A stretch of 64,000 nt of DNA from contig JBGCFR010000020.1 of assembly GCA_045107045.1 (NCBI GenBank), positions 18,202-82,201 on the forward strand. The letters run 5' to 3'. Shown piece by piece: positions 1 through 9,973 of the stretch. Origin of the DNA: Putridiphycobacter sp045107045 (GTDB lineage: Bacteria; Bacteroidota; Bacteroidia; Flavobacteriales_D; Crocinitomicaceae). The notes beneath the pieces were generated by a model. It worked only from the letters and a program-made list of their open reading frames with translations, was not told the DNA's origin and made no database searches. The translations under genes were made by a program, and so were the position numbers. Positions within the stretch are counted from its first letter, which is position 1, and each line of letters starts with the position of its first letter.

Positions 1-1
1 T

Positions 2-892
2 CATGAACTAAAATCAAAACTTTCAATTAATGAAATGATTATGTATTTCTATCATTTAATTGTAAAGTATAATTTAGCTGATGATGGTGAACCTAAAGAA
101 GAAGCACGTAATTTTGCAATTGAAGAGTATTTAAAGTTGTCTGACTATATTGCTGCAGCACAAAAGTTATTTGCTGACAAAGGCGATACTAAAGCAGTTA
201 AAGTTTATAAAAAAGCCCAAGGGTATTTAGATAATTACTTTGCTCAATTGGCAAAAGATTGCGAAATGTTAACTGAGGTTTTAGGTAAAAAAACAAGTGC
301 TCTACCAACTCAAAAAGATGAAAAATTAGCAAAAATTCAAGCATTCTTAAATATTCTACAAAAAAGAGGATGTGATGATTCTGATTTATATGGTCAATTA
401 GCTGATAGCTCAATTGCACTTAACCCAAGTTCAGAAGCGTATTTCGCTCAAGGAAATTTCTTTACAAAAAAAGGAGACGACGCTAAGGCCAGAACGTATT
501 ACGAAAAAGCCATTGAATTAGAAGGTGCTGAGGGTGAAAATTACGGTAAATATAATTACTACCTAGCTACTTCGTTAGCTACCTCAAAAAGTCATAATGC
601 AGCATTTAGTACAGCCAAAAAAGTAGAGGGTGAATTTAGAGGTAAAGCCATGCTAATCTGCGCAAACGCTGTAGCAGCTAGAGCAAACTCATGTGGAGAA
701 ACTACGTTTGATAGAAAGGCTAATTATTGGTTAGCTGATGACTATATGAAAAAAGCATCAGCCTTAGGTGAAACATATTCTTCAAGATATGCTTCTGGAG
801 CACCAAGTACAAATGATATATTTGAAGCTGGTAAAGCTGCAGGTCAAAGTATTCGATTATCTTGTTGGGGAGAAAGCACAACTATAAGATAA
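2..892 (+). CDS. TPR-repeat protein, 5' end outside the window
   Basis: The reading frame is open to the left edge of the window, so the ATG at 35 is probably internal and the gene starts upstream. The visible 296 residues are helical and Lys/Ala-rich. A clear tetratricopeptide unit lies in the middle (SSEAYFAQGNFF followed by KARTYYEKAIEL), and the C-terminus holds a conserved-looking SCWGE segment. Such TPR proteins are common just before lptC in Bacteroidota. The stop is followed after one base by the lptC start, so the two are probably co-transcribed. A scaffold or envelope-assembly role is inferred only from the repeat type and the neighbour. Confidence 0.75.
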   Translation, partial: HELKSKLSINEMIMYFYHLIVKYNLADDGEPKEEARNFAIEEYLKLSDYIAAAQKLFADKGDTKAVKVYKKAQGYLDNYFAQLAKDCEMLTEVLGKKTSALPTQKDEKLAKIQAFLNILQKRGCDDSDLYGQLADSSIALNPSSEAYFAQGNFFTKKGDDAKARTYYEKAIELEGAEGENYGKYNYYLATSLATSKSHNAAFSTAKKVEGEFRGKAMLICANAVAARANSCGETTFDRKANYWLADDYMKKASALGETYSSRYASGAPSTNDIFEAGKAAGQSIRLSCWGESTTIR

Positions 893-893
893 T

Positions 894-1472
894 TTGAAAG
901 CTATTTTTTCATACCTATTATACTACATTCCTGCCATATTTATGGCAGGAATGTTTGTTTCGTGTGAAAACGATTTGGCAAGCGTTAAAGTCATTACAGC
1001 TAACGCAGATACACCTGACAGAATTATCACTGATTTCCATTCTTATTATTCAGATTCAGGAATAGTACGTTACGAAATTTTAGCAACAAAAATGGAAGAC
1101 TTCAGTGCTTCTACTCCTATGACCATATTTCGAAATGGATTAATTGTCAATTATTACTCTGATAATTCCGAATTGATTTCAACATTAAGCGCAGAATACG
1201 CCGAGTTTAAGCCACTTGAAAATGCAATTATCGCCAGAAATAATGTTATATTTACCAATCATGAAAAGCAGCAAACTTTAAAAACAGAAGAACTATTTTG
1301 GGATCAAAGATTAAAAAAAATCAGAACAACAAAACGATTTTATCTTGAAAGCCCTAATACAACCGCTGAGGGAACAGGCTTAATTGCTGACGAGACTTTT
1401 AGCAATTATACAATGACTAATTTTTCACTAATTTATACTGACACAACCAATGAATTTAGCACGTTTGAATAA
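894..1472 (+). CDS. lptC: LPS export periplasmic lipoprotein LptC
   Basis: 192 residues, the usual size for Bacteroidota LptC. The N-terminus is a lipoprotein signal (hydrophobic stretch to MFVSC at about residue 24). The rest is the beta-strand-rich LptC/OstA-type fold (Y.DSG..RYEI, the EYAEF.P segment, and NNVIF.N near residue 120). LptC is anchored in the inner membrane and passes LPS from the LptBFG transporter to LptA. The start is TTG, the first start codon after an in-frame stop at 885-887; no ATG lies before the signal peptide. It sits one base after the TPR gene, and its 3' end overlaps the next gene by 23 bp, indicating one operon. Confidence 0.85.
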   Translation: MKAIFSYLLYYIPAIFMAGMFVSCENDLASVKVITANADTPDRIITDFHSYYSDSGIVRYEILATKMEDFSASTPMTIFRNGLIVNYYSDNSELISTLSAEYAEFKPLENAIIARNNVIFTNHEKQQTLKTEELFWDQRLKKIRTTKRFYLESPNTTAEGTGLIADETFSNYTMTNFSLIYTDTTNEFSTFE

Positions 1473-1659
1473 AATATTAGAACAATTTTGGTGGGCAATG
1501 GCAATTGTCTCTTTTATTGCTGTTACCTATTTTTGCATTTCAGAAGGATGGAGCAAATGGGCATTTTATTTTGTAGTTCCAATAATAGCTGTTTTAATGG
1601 CTCTAGTTAGACGATTCATGAAAAATAAACTGGAAAAATCTAGTAGTAAAAAGAAATAA
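1450..1659 (+). CDS. Small two-helix membrane protein after lptC
   Basis: 69 residues with two hydrophobic segments (about 12-31 and 37-54) and a strongly basic C-terminal tail ending in lysines. It overlaps the end of lptC by 23 bp in another frame, so it is probably translationally coupled. A small membrane protein at this place is seen in other Bacteroidota, but I recognise no functional family. A helper role in the envelope operon is inference. Confidence 0.65.
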   Translation: MNLARLNKILEQFWWAMAIVSFIAVTYFCISEGWSKWAFYFVVPIIAVLMALVRRFMKNKLEKSSSKKK

Positions 1660-1731
1660 GAATCAAATCGGACTATTCTTTTACCTTTTCCAGCTCGTTT
1701 ATTTTCTCTATTTTTATCAAAAATAACAGAT

Positions 1732-4056
1732 ATGAAACTGTGGTTCTTTCTTTTTAGCTTATCATTAACTATTGCTTTTGGGCAATCCTCATATTCTAAA
1801 GTTAGAATTTATGCAAATGATAGTCAATTAGGCAATCTTGAATCTCTAGGAATTCCTGCTGACCATGGTGCTAGAAAACGAAATACTTGGTTGGATACCG
1901 ATTTATCATCAGAACAAATAGAATTACTCTCAGACAACAACTTTAATTATGACATCCTAATTGAAGATGTCCAAACCTACTACATTGAAAGAAGCAAGCA
2001 AGCTTCTAAAAAAGATGAAAGAGTGGATTGCAACCAAAACATTCAAATTTTCAACCCAATAACACCTAATAATTTTCACCTAGGAACCTATGCTGGATTC
2101 TATACATACCAAGAATACTTGAATGAGTTAGATTCAATGGCAAGCTTGTATCCAAACCTAATTACCGTCAAAGCAGCCATAGATACATTTTTAACACACG
2201 AAGGGCGACCAATTTACTGGGTAAAGATTTCGGATAATCCGAACACGAATGAAACCGAGCCAGAAGTATTGTACTCTGCATTGCATCACGCTAGAGAACC
2301 TGCAAGCTTATCACAGTTAATTTTTTATATGTGGTACTTACTTGAAAATTATGACTCTAATTCTGAAATAGCTCACATTATTAACGAAACAGAGTTGTTT
2401 TTTATACCTATGCTAAATCCCGACGGATACTTGGAAAATGAAGTTAGTAATCCGAATGGTGGTGGGATGCATAGAAAAAACAAGAGAAATGTTGGAACAA
2501 CTAATCCTGGTGTAGACCTAAATAGAAATTATGACTATCAATGGAATGTTAGTGGAACTTCTCCCAATGTCAATAATGATACTTATGCTGGAACACATGG
2601 TTTTTCTGAACCAGAAACCCAAGCCATGAAGTTTTTTTGTGAAAGTCATGACTTTAAATTTGCATTGAATGCCCATTCCTATAGTAATCTACTATTATTT
2701 CCTTTTGGATATGCTAATGGCGCATTTGCTGCAGACCATGACTATTTTCAAACTTTTTCTAACCACCAAGTTATGTTCAATAATTATGACGCCATAAAAT
2801 CATCTGACCTTTATGCAGCTGCAGGTGACTCAGATGATTGGATGTATGATGGTGACTTGAACACTAAACCAAAAATTTATGCTTTGACACCTGAAGTTGG
2901 TACTAGTAATGATGGATTTTGGCCACAGCAAAACAGAATTTTACCATTGTGTAAAGAAAATATCTGGCCCAATACTATTGCAGCACATTTACCGAATAAC
3001 TATGGCGTAACAACAGATCAAAACCCAATAAGAATGAATAGCTTGTCAGGTTACTTGAATTATAGCTATCAAAGGTTAGGTTTGACAAATGGAACGACAA
3101 CAATTGACATAGAGCCTATTCAAAATATTTCAATTCCAGTAGGAAGTAATTCGTACACCATCATTTTAATGGACATTGCTGAAGATTCAGTAGAATATAC
3201 CCTACCGGCAGGACTTACTTTTGGAGATGAAATTATATACGTTTTAAATACAAATTTTGGAGGATGGACCAGGCATGATACAATAGTAAAAATATATGGT
3301 ACTCCAAACCCAATTCTTACAGACAATGCCAATAATATTGTGAATTGGTCAGGAACCTGGAATCTAACAAATGCTTATTTTGTTAGTCCTTCAACTTCTA
3401 TTACAGATAGTCCAGGTAGTAACTACTCTAATGGAGCGAATAGCAGTATCAACTTAATTCAATCTTTCAATTTTCAGAATTCAACTTATGCCTTTGCCCA
3501 ATTCTATGCCCGTTGGGAAATAGAAAATGACTTTGATTTTGTTCAATTCATGGCATCTACTAATAATGGAGTAAGTTGGTCTCCTCTTTGCGGGAATTAT
3601 ACAAATATTGGAACTAATAACCAAGATGAAGGCGAACCATTATACGATAATAATCAAACAACATGGGTACAAGAGGAAATTGACTTATCTGACTATTTAG
3701 GAATGACTAATGTGCAATTCAAGTTTAGACTTGTTTCCGACAATTTTGTTGTTGAAGACGGTTTTGCATTTGATGATTTCAAAATATTAGCTGATGGACA
3801 AGGATTATCAGTTTCATCAACAATGATCAATAGATATAATATATACCCCAACCCCGCAAATGATTTTTTATTAATTGAGAATAGTTCGGAAATTTCGAAA
3901 ATCGAAGTATATAATCAATTTGGTCAGCTTGTAACATCAAAGGCTAATGATGAAGGCAGAATAGATGTAAATCATCTATCGAACGGTGTTTATTTCGTTA
4001 AATTATATCCTCACAATTCTCATTCTATAGTTAAAAAAATATCTATTCTAAGGTAG
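1732..4056 (+). CDS. Secreted M14 zinc carboxypeptidase with T9SS sorting domain
   Basis: 774 residues. A signal peptide (1-17) and a propeptide-like region are followed by an M14 catalytic domain at about 115-420. Zinc ligands fit His186 and Glu189 (HAREP) and His315 (NAHSYSNLLLFP). The general base fits Glu388 (TPEVGTSNDGFWP). LNPDGY and GVDLNRNYDYQW are also typical of the family. A beta-sandwich region with acidic calcium-site-like stretches follows (about 540-690), then a type A T9SS sorting domain beginning YNIYPNPAND and ending VKKISILR. The protein is therefore expected to cross the outer membrane by the type IX route and to trim peptides outside the cell. It stands alone between the lptC operon and ygiQ. 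Confidence 0.9.
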   Translation: MKLWFFLFSLSLTIAFGQSSYSKVRIYANDSQLGNLESLGIPADHGARKRNTWLDTDLSSEQIELLSDNNFNYDILIEDVQTYYIERSKQASKKDERVDCNQNIQIFNPITPNNFHLGTYAGFYTYQEYLNELDSMASLYPNLITVKAAIDTFLTHEGRPIYWVKISDNPNTNETEPEVLYSALHHAREPASLSQLIFYMWYLLENYDSNSEIAHIINETELFFIPMLNPDGYLENEVSNPNGGGMHRKNKRNVGTTNPGVDLNRNYDYQWNVSGTSPNVNNDTYAGTHGFSEPETQAMKFFCESHDFKFALNAHSYSNLLLFPFGYANGAFAADHDYFQTFSNHQVMFNNYDAIKSSDLYAAAGDSDDWMYDGDLNTKPKIYALTPEVGTSNDGFWPQQNRILPLCKENIWPNTIAAHLPNNYGVTTDQNPIRMNSLSGYLNYSYQRLGLTNGTTTIDIEPIQNISIPVGSNSYTIILMDIAEDSVEYTLPAGLTFGDEIIYVLNTNFGGWTRHDTIVKIYGTPNPILTDNANNIVNWSGTWNLTNAYFVSPSTSITDSPGSNYSNGANSSINLIQSFNFQNSTYAFAQFYARWEIENDFDFVQFMASTNNGVSWSPLCGNYTNIGTNNQDEGEPLYDNNQTTWVQEEIDLSDYLGMTNVQFKFRLVSDNFVVEDGFAFDDFKILADGQGLSVSSTMINRYNIYPNPANDFLLIENSSEISKIEVYNQFGQLVTSKANDEGRIDVNHLSNGVYFVKLYPHNSHSIVKKISILR

Positions 4057-4094
4057 CTTAACCTGCCAAGATAAGTGCCTATATAATTTAGTTG

Positions 4095-4102
4095 TACCTT
4101 TG
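4095..4102 (+). promoter_or_regulatory. -7 box (TACCTTTG) of the ygiQ-type gene
   Basis: A perfect match to the Bacteroidota -7 consensus TAnnTTTG, only four bases before the chosen ATG at 4107. Transcription would begin at or next to the start codon, giving a leaderless or nearly leaderless mRNA. No clear TTG -33 element is present. Confidence 0.45.
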
Positions 4103-4106
4103 TAAT

Positions 4107-6041
4107 ATGACTCTTCAAAAGCGGCCTTTAAGCGATTGGTTACCTATTACCAAAAAAGAACTTGAATTTCATGGATGGGACGAGTTAGATGTAGTACTAA
4201 TTTCTGGTGATGCTTATGTTGATCATCCCTCATTTGGACCAGCTGCTATTGGCAGAATTATCGAAAGTGAAGGTTTGAGGATTGGTATAGTGCCACAACC
4301 AAATTGGCAAGACGATTTAAGAGATTTTAAAAAATTCGGAAAACCAAAATATTTTTTTGGTGTTACTGCTGGCTGTATGGACTCAATGGTCAATCATTAT
4401 ACAGCTTCTAAACGCAAACGATCTACGGATTCATATACTCCTGGCGGTGAGGCTGGATTTAGACCAGATTATGCAACAACTGTCTATACTAAAATTTTAA
4501 AAGACCTTTTTCCAGATGTACCAGTTGTAATTGGGGGAATTGAAGCTTCGTTAAGACGGGTAACCCACTATGATTATTGGTCAGATCAATTAATGCCATC
4601 AATACTTGAAACAAGTGGAGCAGATTTGTTAGTTTATGGTATGGGAGAACAACCACTTAGAGATATTATTACTTTATTAAAAAAAGGAGTACCCTTTGAT
4701 TCTTTAAAAACAATTCCTCAAACTTGCTGGTTAATCTCAGAAGGAGAAAACATACCCAAAAATAAAAACTGGGAAGATGTTGAATTAAATGACCACGAAA
4801 CATGTTTAAATGACAAATTAAAATACGCTTCAAATTTTAAGGTAGTTGAAGTAGAATCCAACAAATTAAATGCAAGAAGAATAATCCAAAATGTTGGAAA
4901 AAAAACGTTGGTGATTAATCCACCTTATAAAACAATGACCGAAAAAGAGATGGATCAATCTTTCGACTTGCCTTATACCAGAATGCCGCATCCTAAATAC
5001 CATAAGCGTGGGGCGATTCCAGCTTATGATATGATCAAATTTTCCGTGAATATGCACCGAGGTTGTTTTGGAGGATGCAGTTTTTGTACAATTTCTGCTC
5101 ATCAGGGGAAATTTATTGCCAGTAGAAGTGAGAACTCTATTATGAAGGAGGTGGAAGAAATTACTACACACCCTGAGTTTAAAGGTTATATTTCTGATTT
5201 AGGGGGACCTTCTGCAAATATGTACCAAATGAAAGGAATTGATGAAGCCATTTGTGAAAAATGCGTAAGTCCATCATGTATTCATCCAGTTGTATGCAGT
5301 AACCTTGACACCAGCCATCAACCTTTAACAGATATTTATAAAAAAGTAGACGCCCATCCTAAAATTAAAAAAGCATTTGTGGGCTCTGGTATACGCTACG
5401 ATTTATTAGTAAAAGAGTATAATAAACTATTGGATGATGAAACTGCTGATGTATACATGAATCAGCTAATTACTCGACATGTATCTGGCCGATTAAAAGT
5501 AGCTCCAGAACATACTGCAGATGCCACTTTAAGAATAATGAGAAAACCTTCGTTTAAGCATTTTCACAAGTTTAAAGAACGGTACGATAAAATTCAAAGG
5601 AAGCATGACCTCAAGCAACCATTAATCCCTTACTTTATATCTTCACACCCTGGATGTGAAGAAGCAGACATGGCTAACTTGGCAGCAGAAACGAAAGATA
5701 TGGGATTTAAGTTAGAGCAAGTTAATGACTTTACTCCCACTCCAATGACCGTGGCGACCGTGATATACTATGCTGGTGTTCATCCTTATACTTTAAAACC
5801 TACTTTTGTTCCGAAAACAGCTGAAGCCAAAGCCAACCAACACCGATTTTTCTTTTGGCATAAATCAGAAAATAAACAATGGATTAACGATAAATTAAGA
5901 GCGGTTGGACAACCTGAATTAGCCGAAAAATTAGTTGGAAAAATAAATAAAACTGGCAGAAATAAAAAAGTACCAAAGTGGTTAGAAGAAAAACGAAAAA
6001 AAACGAAACCTAATTTTAAATCGACACGTAAACGGAATTAG
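4107..6041 (+). CDS. ygiQ: YgiQ family radical SAM protein
   Basis: 644 residues from the ATG at 4107; a TTG at 4092 would add only MYLCN, and the family starts near the LSDWLP motif. The N-terminal domain carries GDAYVDHPSFG and GGIEASLRR, both typical of YgiQ. The radical SAM iron-sulfur ligands are Cys320, Cys324 and Cys327 (CX3CX2C in MHRGCFGGCSFC). Further YgiQ signatures are GGPSANMY, LKVAPEH and the C-terminal FFWHK. The tail is basic (K/R-rich, probably RNA-binding or disordered). The biological reaction of YgiQ is not firmly established. It is monocistronic here. Confidence 0.93.
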   Translation: MTLQKRPLSDWLPITKKELEFHGWDELDVVLISGDAYVDHPSFGPAAIGRIIESEGLRIGIVPQPNWQDDLRDFKKFGKPKYFFGVTAGCMDSMVNHYTASKRKRSTDSYTPGGEAGFRPDYATTVYTKILKDLFPDVPVVIGGIEASLRRVTHYDYWSDQLMPSILETSGADLLVYGMGEQPLRDIITLLKKGVPFDSLKTIPQTCWLISEGENIPKNKNWEDVELNDHETCLNDKLKYASNFKVVEVESNKLNARRIIQNVGKKTLVINPPYKTMTEKEMDQSFDLPYTRMPHPKYHKRGAIPAYDMIKFSVNMHRGCFGGCSFCTISAHQGKFIASRSENSIMKEVEEITTHPEFKGYISDLGGPSANMYQMKGIDEAICEKCVSPSCIHPVVCSNLDTSHQPLTDIYKKVDAHPKIKKAFVGSGIRYDLLVKEYNKLLDDETADVYMNQLITRHVSGRLKVAPEHTADATLRIMRKPSFKHFHKFKERYDKIQRKHDLKQPLIPYFISSHPGCEEADMANLAAETKDMGFKLEQVNDFTPTPMTVATVIYYAGVHPYTLKPTFVPKTAEAKANQHRFFFWHKSENKQWINDKLRAVGQPELAEKLVGKINKTGRNKKVPKWLEEKRKKTKPNFKSTRKRN

Positions 6042-6182
6042 CAATTTTTAGAACTTACTTGAACTTTTTGGCAAGATTAATGCTTGTTATTAAGAAGACT
6101 AAAGATTATCCCCATGACTTAAAGTCCCCTAATTTGAAACTTTTAAAAAAAAGTGCCGTAGAAAACGGTGACTTGAAATAAG

Positions 6183-7160
6183 ATGAAACATTTTTATTTT
6201 TTATTTACAATACTACTTTTGTGCAATCATGCTGCTGCATCAGACGATCCATATGAACTTGCACTAGAGTATTATATCGATTCAATCATTAAAGACAATG
6301 ATCTTGATTATGAACTCGCTAAGTCTGAATTCCTTTCCTATGCCAAGAAGAATTACAAATCAATGGATGACGTCCAAGATTTTGTTTTGTTTAGTGCATA
6401 CAAGATGAAATCAAAAGAAAAGGAGTACACTAAAAACTATACAAAAGAATTTAATGAATGGCATGCTTTTGCATTAATGTCTCATAGGCATTTAGATGCC
6501 TTAGAAAAGAAGGCTTTTCAATTAATTAATAAACACTCCTTCAGTGTGACCGAAAATTTAATGAATTATTTATTCATATCATTACATGAAATTAATTATT
6601 GGGAATTAAATTGCTATAAGCCATACCAACTTGGTAAACGCCTCTCAATGCTCTATTCAGTATCGAAAAATAAAGACCTAGTTGATAAGTTATCGTTTAT
6701 TATTATTTCAGCAAAAATTTACAAGGGCAGTTACTTTGTAAATCCAATGCATATTTGTGAGTCTTCATATGCGAAAACTGAAATAAAAATGGACATTGAC
6801 AGCTTGAATTTAAATACAAAGAATCTAACTATTGATAGTTTACCAGAAGGCACAAAACCTCCTAATTTTATTGGTGGAAATCCCATGTTAAAAAAGTATG
6901 TTGGGACCAATTTAAAGTATCCAGAAAAGGCCTTATCTCTTGGACATGCTGGCAAAGTACTGACCTCATTTAAAGTAGATGAAGCGGGATATGTTTACGA
7001 CATTAAAATAAAAGATTCTCCATCAGAATTCCTTTCAAAAGAAGCCATTAGAACTATTAAGTCATTCCCACAATGGCAACCTCATGAAGCCACTAAAAAG
7101 GGTGTTGGCTTTACAAAGTTTACAATGCCTTTCATATTTGTTTTGCCGGAAGAAAAATAG
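6183..7160 (+). CDS. Exported protein with TonB C-terminal domain
   Basis: 325 residues with a cleavable signal peptide (about 1-19, ending HAAAS). The first two thirds are mostly helical and unrecognised. The last 90 residues (from about 230) match the TonB C-terminal fold, including GGNPMLKKYVGTNLKYPEKA, a GKV...F.VDE.G.V strand pair and FPQWQP. There is no N-terminal membrane anchor or proline-rich spacer as in classical TonB, so it is more likely one of the many exported Bacteroidota proteins that borrow this domain than an energy transducer. It runs convergently with glyQS, two bases apart. Confidence 0.75.
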   Translation: MKHFYFLFTILLLCNHAAASDDPYELALEYYIDSIIKDNDLDYELAKSEFLSYAKKNYKSMDDVQDFVLFSAYKMKSKEKEYTKNYTKEFNEWHAFALMSHRHLDALEKKAFQLINKHSFSVTENLMNYLFISLHEINYWELNCYKPYQLGKRLSMLYSVSKNKDLVDKLSFIIISAKIYKGSYFVNPMHICESSYAKTEIKMDIDSLNLNTKNLTIDSLPEGTKPPNFIGGNPMLKKYVGTNLKYPEKALSLGHAGKVLTSFKVDEAGYVYDIKIKDSPSEFLSKEAIRTIKSFPQWQPHEATKKGVGFTKFTMPFIFVLPEEK

Positions 7161-7162
7161 GT

Positions 7163-8701
7163 CTAGTTATTTAGTAACAGGCGAATATTTACCTTTTTGT
7201 CAATGATACTATACAATTCTGAAATGGCTACTCTGTCTTGAATCATTGTATCCCTATTTCGAATGGTCACAGTTTGATCTTCTAGTGTTTGATGATCTAC
7301 CGTTACACAAAAAGGTGTGCCTATGGCATCCGCTTTTCTGTATCTTTTACCTATTGCATCTTTCTCATTGTACTGACAGTTAAAATCTAACTTTAAAGTA
7401 TCCATTATCTCCCTAGCTAAATCTGGCAGCCCATCCTTTTTGGTTAATGGTAAAATAGCTACTTTGTATGGTGCCAATGGCGCTGGAATGGCCATTACAA
7501 CTCTTTCAGAACCATCTTCTAATTTCTCCTGCTTATAAGCAGCAGACATTACAGCTAAAAATAATCGATCTAATCCTATTGATGTTTCAACAACATATGG
7601 AATATATGATTCATTTATTTCTGGATCGAAAAAGCGCAATTTTTTACCCGAATGTTCTTCGTGTTGTTTTAAATCAAAATCAGTTCTAGAATGAATCCCT
7701 TCCAGTTCTTTAAAGCCCATTGGAAAATTAAATTCTATATCTGCAGCAGCATTGGCATAATGTGCCATTTTAATATGATCATGAAAACGATAGTTCTCCA
7801 TATCAAATCCCAGTGCTTTATGCCATTTGATTCTATAATCTTTCCAGTAATCATACCACTTCATTTCCTCTCCTGGTCTTACAAAAAACTGCATTTCCAT
7901 TTGTTCAAATTCACGCATTCTGAAAATAAACTGACGAGCAACGATTTCATTTCTGAAAGCCTTACCAATTTGTGCAATACCAAACGGAATTTTCATTCCG
8001 CCAGATTTTTGCACATTCAAATAATTAACAAAAATCCCTTGTGCAGTTTCAGGTCTTAAGTATATTTTAGCCGACTCTCCAGACACAGAACCTAATTCGG
8101 TTGAAAACATTAAGTTAAATTGCTTCACATCAGTCCAATTTTTCGATCCACTTAATGGGCAAGCAATCCCTAAGTCTTCTATCAATTGCTTCACAGCTGC
8201 CAAATCTTCATTTACCAAACCTTCTCGCATTCTATCTTCAATCCCTTTTATCTCCTCTTCTCTACGAAGCACATTTGGATTCGTTGCTCTAAATTCAGGT
8301 TCGTTAAAAGCGTCTCCAAACCGTTTCAAACCTTTCGCCACATCCTTATTAATTTTTTGACGAATTTTTTCGATATAATCTTCAATTAAAACATCTGCTC
8401 TGTAGCGTTTTTTAGAATCTTTATTATCAATTAGAGGATCATTAAATGCATCAACATGGCCTGAGGCTTTCCAAGTTTCTGGTGCCATAAAAATAGCTGC
8501 ATCCAACCCAACAATATTCTCATTCATTTGCACCATGGCTTTCCACCAATATGACTTCAGGTTGTTTTTTAACTCCGCTCCCAATTGTCCATAATCGTAT
8601 GTTGCACTTAAACCATCATAAATTTCTGAACTTGGAAAAACAAATCCGTACTCCTTAGCGTGACCAATTATATCTTTTAACTTATCCTCTTGTGCTGCCA
8701 T
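7163..8701 (-). CDS. glyQS: Glycyl-tRNA synthetase, single-chain class II type
   Basis: 512 residues from the ATG at 8701. A frame extension to 8749 adds an unconserved 16-residue leader, whereas MAAQEDKLK is a typical beginning. The enzyme charges tRNA-Gly. Class II motifs are visible: ETAQGIFVNYLNV and FRNEIVARQFIFRMREFEQ (motif 2, ATP binding), and GLDRLFLAVM (motif 3). The C-terminal anticodon-binding domain starts near IPAPLAPYKVAILPL. This is the homodimeric archaeal/eukaryal-like form usual in Bacteroidota, not the alpha2beta2 form. A -7 box lies 17 bases upstream of the chosen start, which supports it. Confidence 0.95.
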   Translation of the reverse strand: MAAQEDKLKDIIGHAKEYGFVFPSSEIYDGLSATYDYGQLGAELKNNLKSYWWKAMVQMNENIVGLDAAIFMAPETWKASGHVDAFNDPLIDNKDSKKRYRADVLIEDYIEKIRQKINKDVAKGLKRFGDAFNEPEFRATNPNVLRREEEIKGIEDRMREGLVNEDLAAVKQLIEDLGIACPLSGSKNWTDVKQFNLMFSTELGSVSGESAKIYLRPETAQGIFVNYLNVQKSGGMKIPFGIAQIGKAFRNEIVARQFIFRMREFEQMEMQFFVRPGEEMKWYDYWKDYRIKWHKALGFDMENYRFHDHIKMAHYANAAADIEFNFPMGFKELEGIHSRTDFDLKQHEEHSGKKLRFFDPEINESYIPYVVETSIGLDRLFLAVMSAAYKQEKLEDGSERVVMAIPAPLAPYKVAILPLTKKDGLPDLAREIMDTLKLDFNCQYNEKDAIGKRYRKADAIGTPFCVTVDHQTLEDQTVTIRNRDTMIQDRVAISELYSIIDKKVNIRLLLNN

Positions 8702-8718
8702 AATTGTAATATTTGATG

Positions 8719-8726
8719 CAAATTTA
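8719..8726 (-). promoter_or_regulatory. -7 box (TAAATTTG) of glyQS
   Basis: On the minus strand a perfect TAnnTTTG stands 17 bases before the ATG at 8701. It lies inside the longer reading frame that would start at 8749, which argues for the shorter protein. No convincing -33 TTG at the usual distance. Confidence 0.4.
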
Positions 8727-8839
8727 TTGTTTTCAATTGAATTGTACACTTTAATTTCGCTTAGTTTTTTGAATCAATCTAAACCAATTTTCTAAGTTGA
8801 AAAAATCAACTAAATTAGTGACTGCAGAAGAACTATAAC

Positions 8840-9430
8840 ATGACAATTTCAGATTTAAAATATATACAAGGATTAGACTTATACTTGCTTGACCAAATAT
8901 TAAAGGGTAGATTAAATACCGATTTAAAAGTATTAGACGCAGGTTGTGGAAGTGGTAGAAATTTTGTTGTACTTCAACAGCTAGCATTTAACATTACTGG
9001 ATTCGATTCAAATGATGATGCAATTCAATCACTCAAGAATCAATATCCCAATTGTAAAGAACAGTTGATAAGTTCATCCATTGAAGATTTTCCCAATGGA
9101 AAAAAATACGATTACGTTATTGCTAATGCAGTATTACATTTTGCCAAATCACACAACCATTTTGAAATTTTATTCGATAAATTGGTGAGACTTTTAAAAC
9201 CGAATGGGCAATTATTTATCAGAATGACAAGCAATTTAGCGGTCAATAAATCCTTTAAAGTAAATGATGATGGCATAGCCTATCTTCCTGACAATACATT
9301 TCGATATTTACTAGAAAATAATATTTTAGATAAATTAATTAGAAAGCATAGCTTAGTTTTAGTGGAACCAATTAAAACAATAAATGTCTCTGACATGAGG
9401 TGTATGAGTACAATTATACTTCAGAGTTGA
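8840..9430 (+). CDS. Class I SAM-dependent methyltransferase
   Basis: 196 residues, a compact Rossmann-fold methyltransferase. Motif I is VLDAGCGSGRNF near residue 36, the acidic end of strand 2 is ITGFDSNDD, and motif IV-like YDYVIANAVLHFA follows near 95. The next stretch (LVRLLKPNGQLFIRM) is the usual strand-5 region. The overall look is TehB-like, but the substrate cannot be told. It is transcribed divergently from glyQS, with 138 bp between the starts. Confidence 0.8.
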   Translation: MTISDLKYIQGLDLYLLDQILKGRLNTDLKVLDAGCGSGRNFVVLQQLAFNITGFDSNDDAIQSLKNQYPNCKEQLISSSIEDFPNGKKYDYVIANAVLHFAKSHNHFEILFDKLVRLLKPNGQLFIRMTSNLAVNKSFKVNDDGIAYLPDNTFRYLLENNILDKLIRKHSLVLVEPIKTINVSDMRCMSTIILQS

Positions 9431-9490
9431 TAGTCTAAAATATTTTATTTTATAGCCCTATTAACTGAAACTCCCAAATGATTATTAAGT

Positions 9491-9973
9491 TTGATTAGTT
9501 TATTAACCCAATTTAAGTATGATGAAATTAATTCAGAAAAAGAGCTCTTTATTGCTCGTATGCTTATAGTCTTATTTTCAATTACTCCAAGCCAAAAAGG
9601 ATATGCTAATGAAGTGGATTCTACTTTTACAATTGCCTATCAATTACTAGACATTAATTTTGATTCTGCATTTCAAATAGTTGAAAATGCAGGGATTGAT
9701 ATCGATTTAAAAAGTGAAAAAGAGCAATGTAACTATCATCACCAAGCAGCAATATTTTATGGGCAAACTGGTAGTTTTAATTTAGAAGCTGAGCAATGGA
9801 AAAAAACGGCCAAATTATTACCAGTGGATTCGGATACTTTATATAAGGTAGTTTATAGAAAAGGAAGGGCTTACCTTAATTCAGGTAATTTTGACAAAGC
9901 CTATATTGCTTTTAATGACTGTAAAGTCTATGCCGAAATCAATAATGATCAAAAATTGTTGCAACTATATTAA
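9491..9973 (+). pseudogene. Remnant of a TPR-containing protein
   Basis: 160 codons opening with a TTG that lacks a plausible context; the encoded N-terminus is not a signal peptide. Two TPR-like stretches are visible (AAIFYGQTGSFNLEAEQWKKTAKLL and the region around KGRAYLNSGNFDKAYIAF). Proteins beginning like this are usually long Bacteroidota sensor proteins with many TPRs before a kinase or phosphatase domain, but here the frame stops at 9973. Exactly there an OmpA-type sequence begins in the next frame. I read it as the 5' remnant of a deleted gene. It could instead be a short intact protein. Confidence 0.5.
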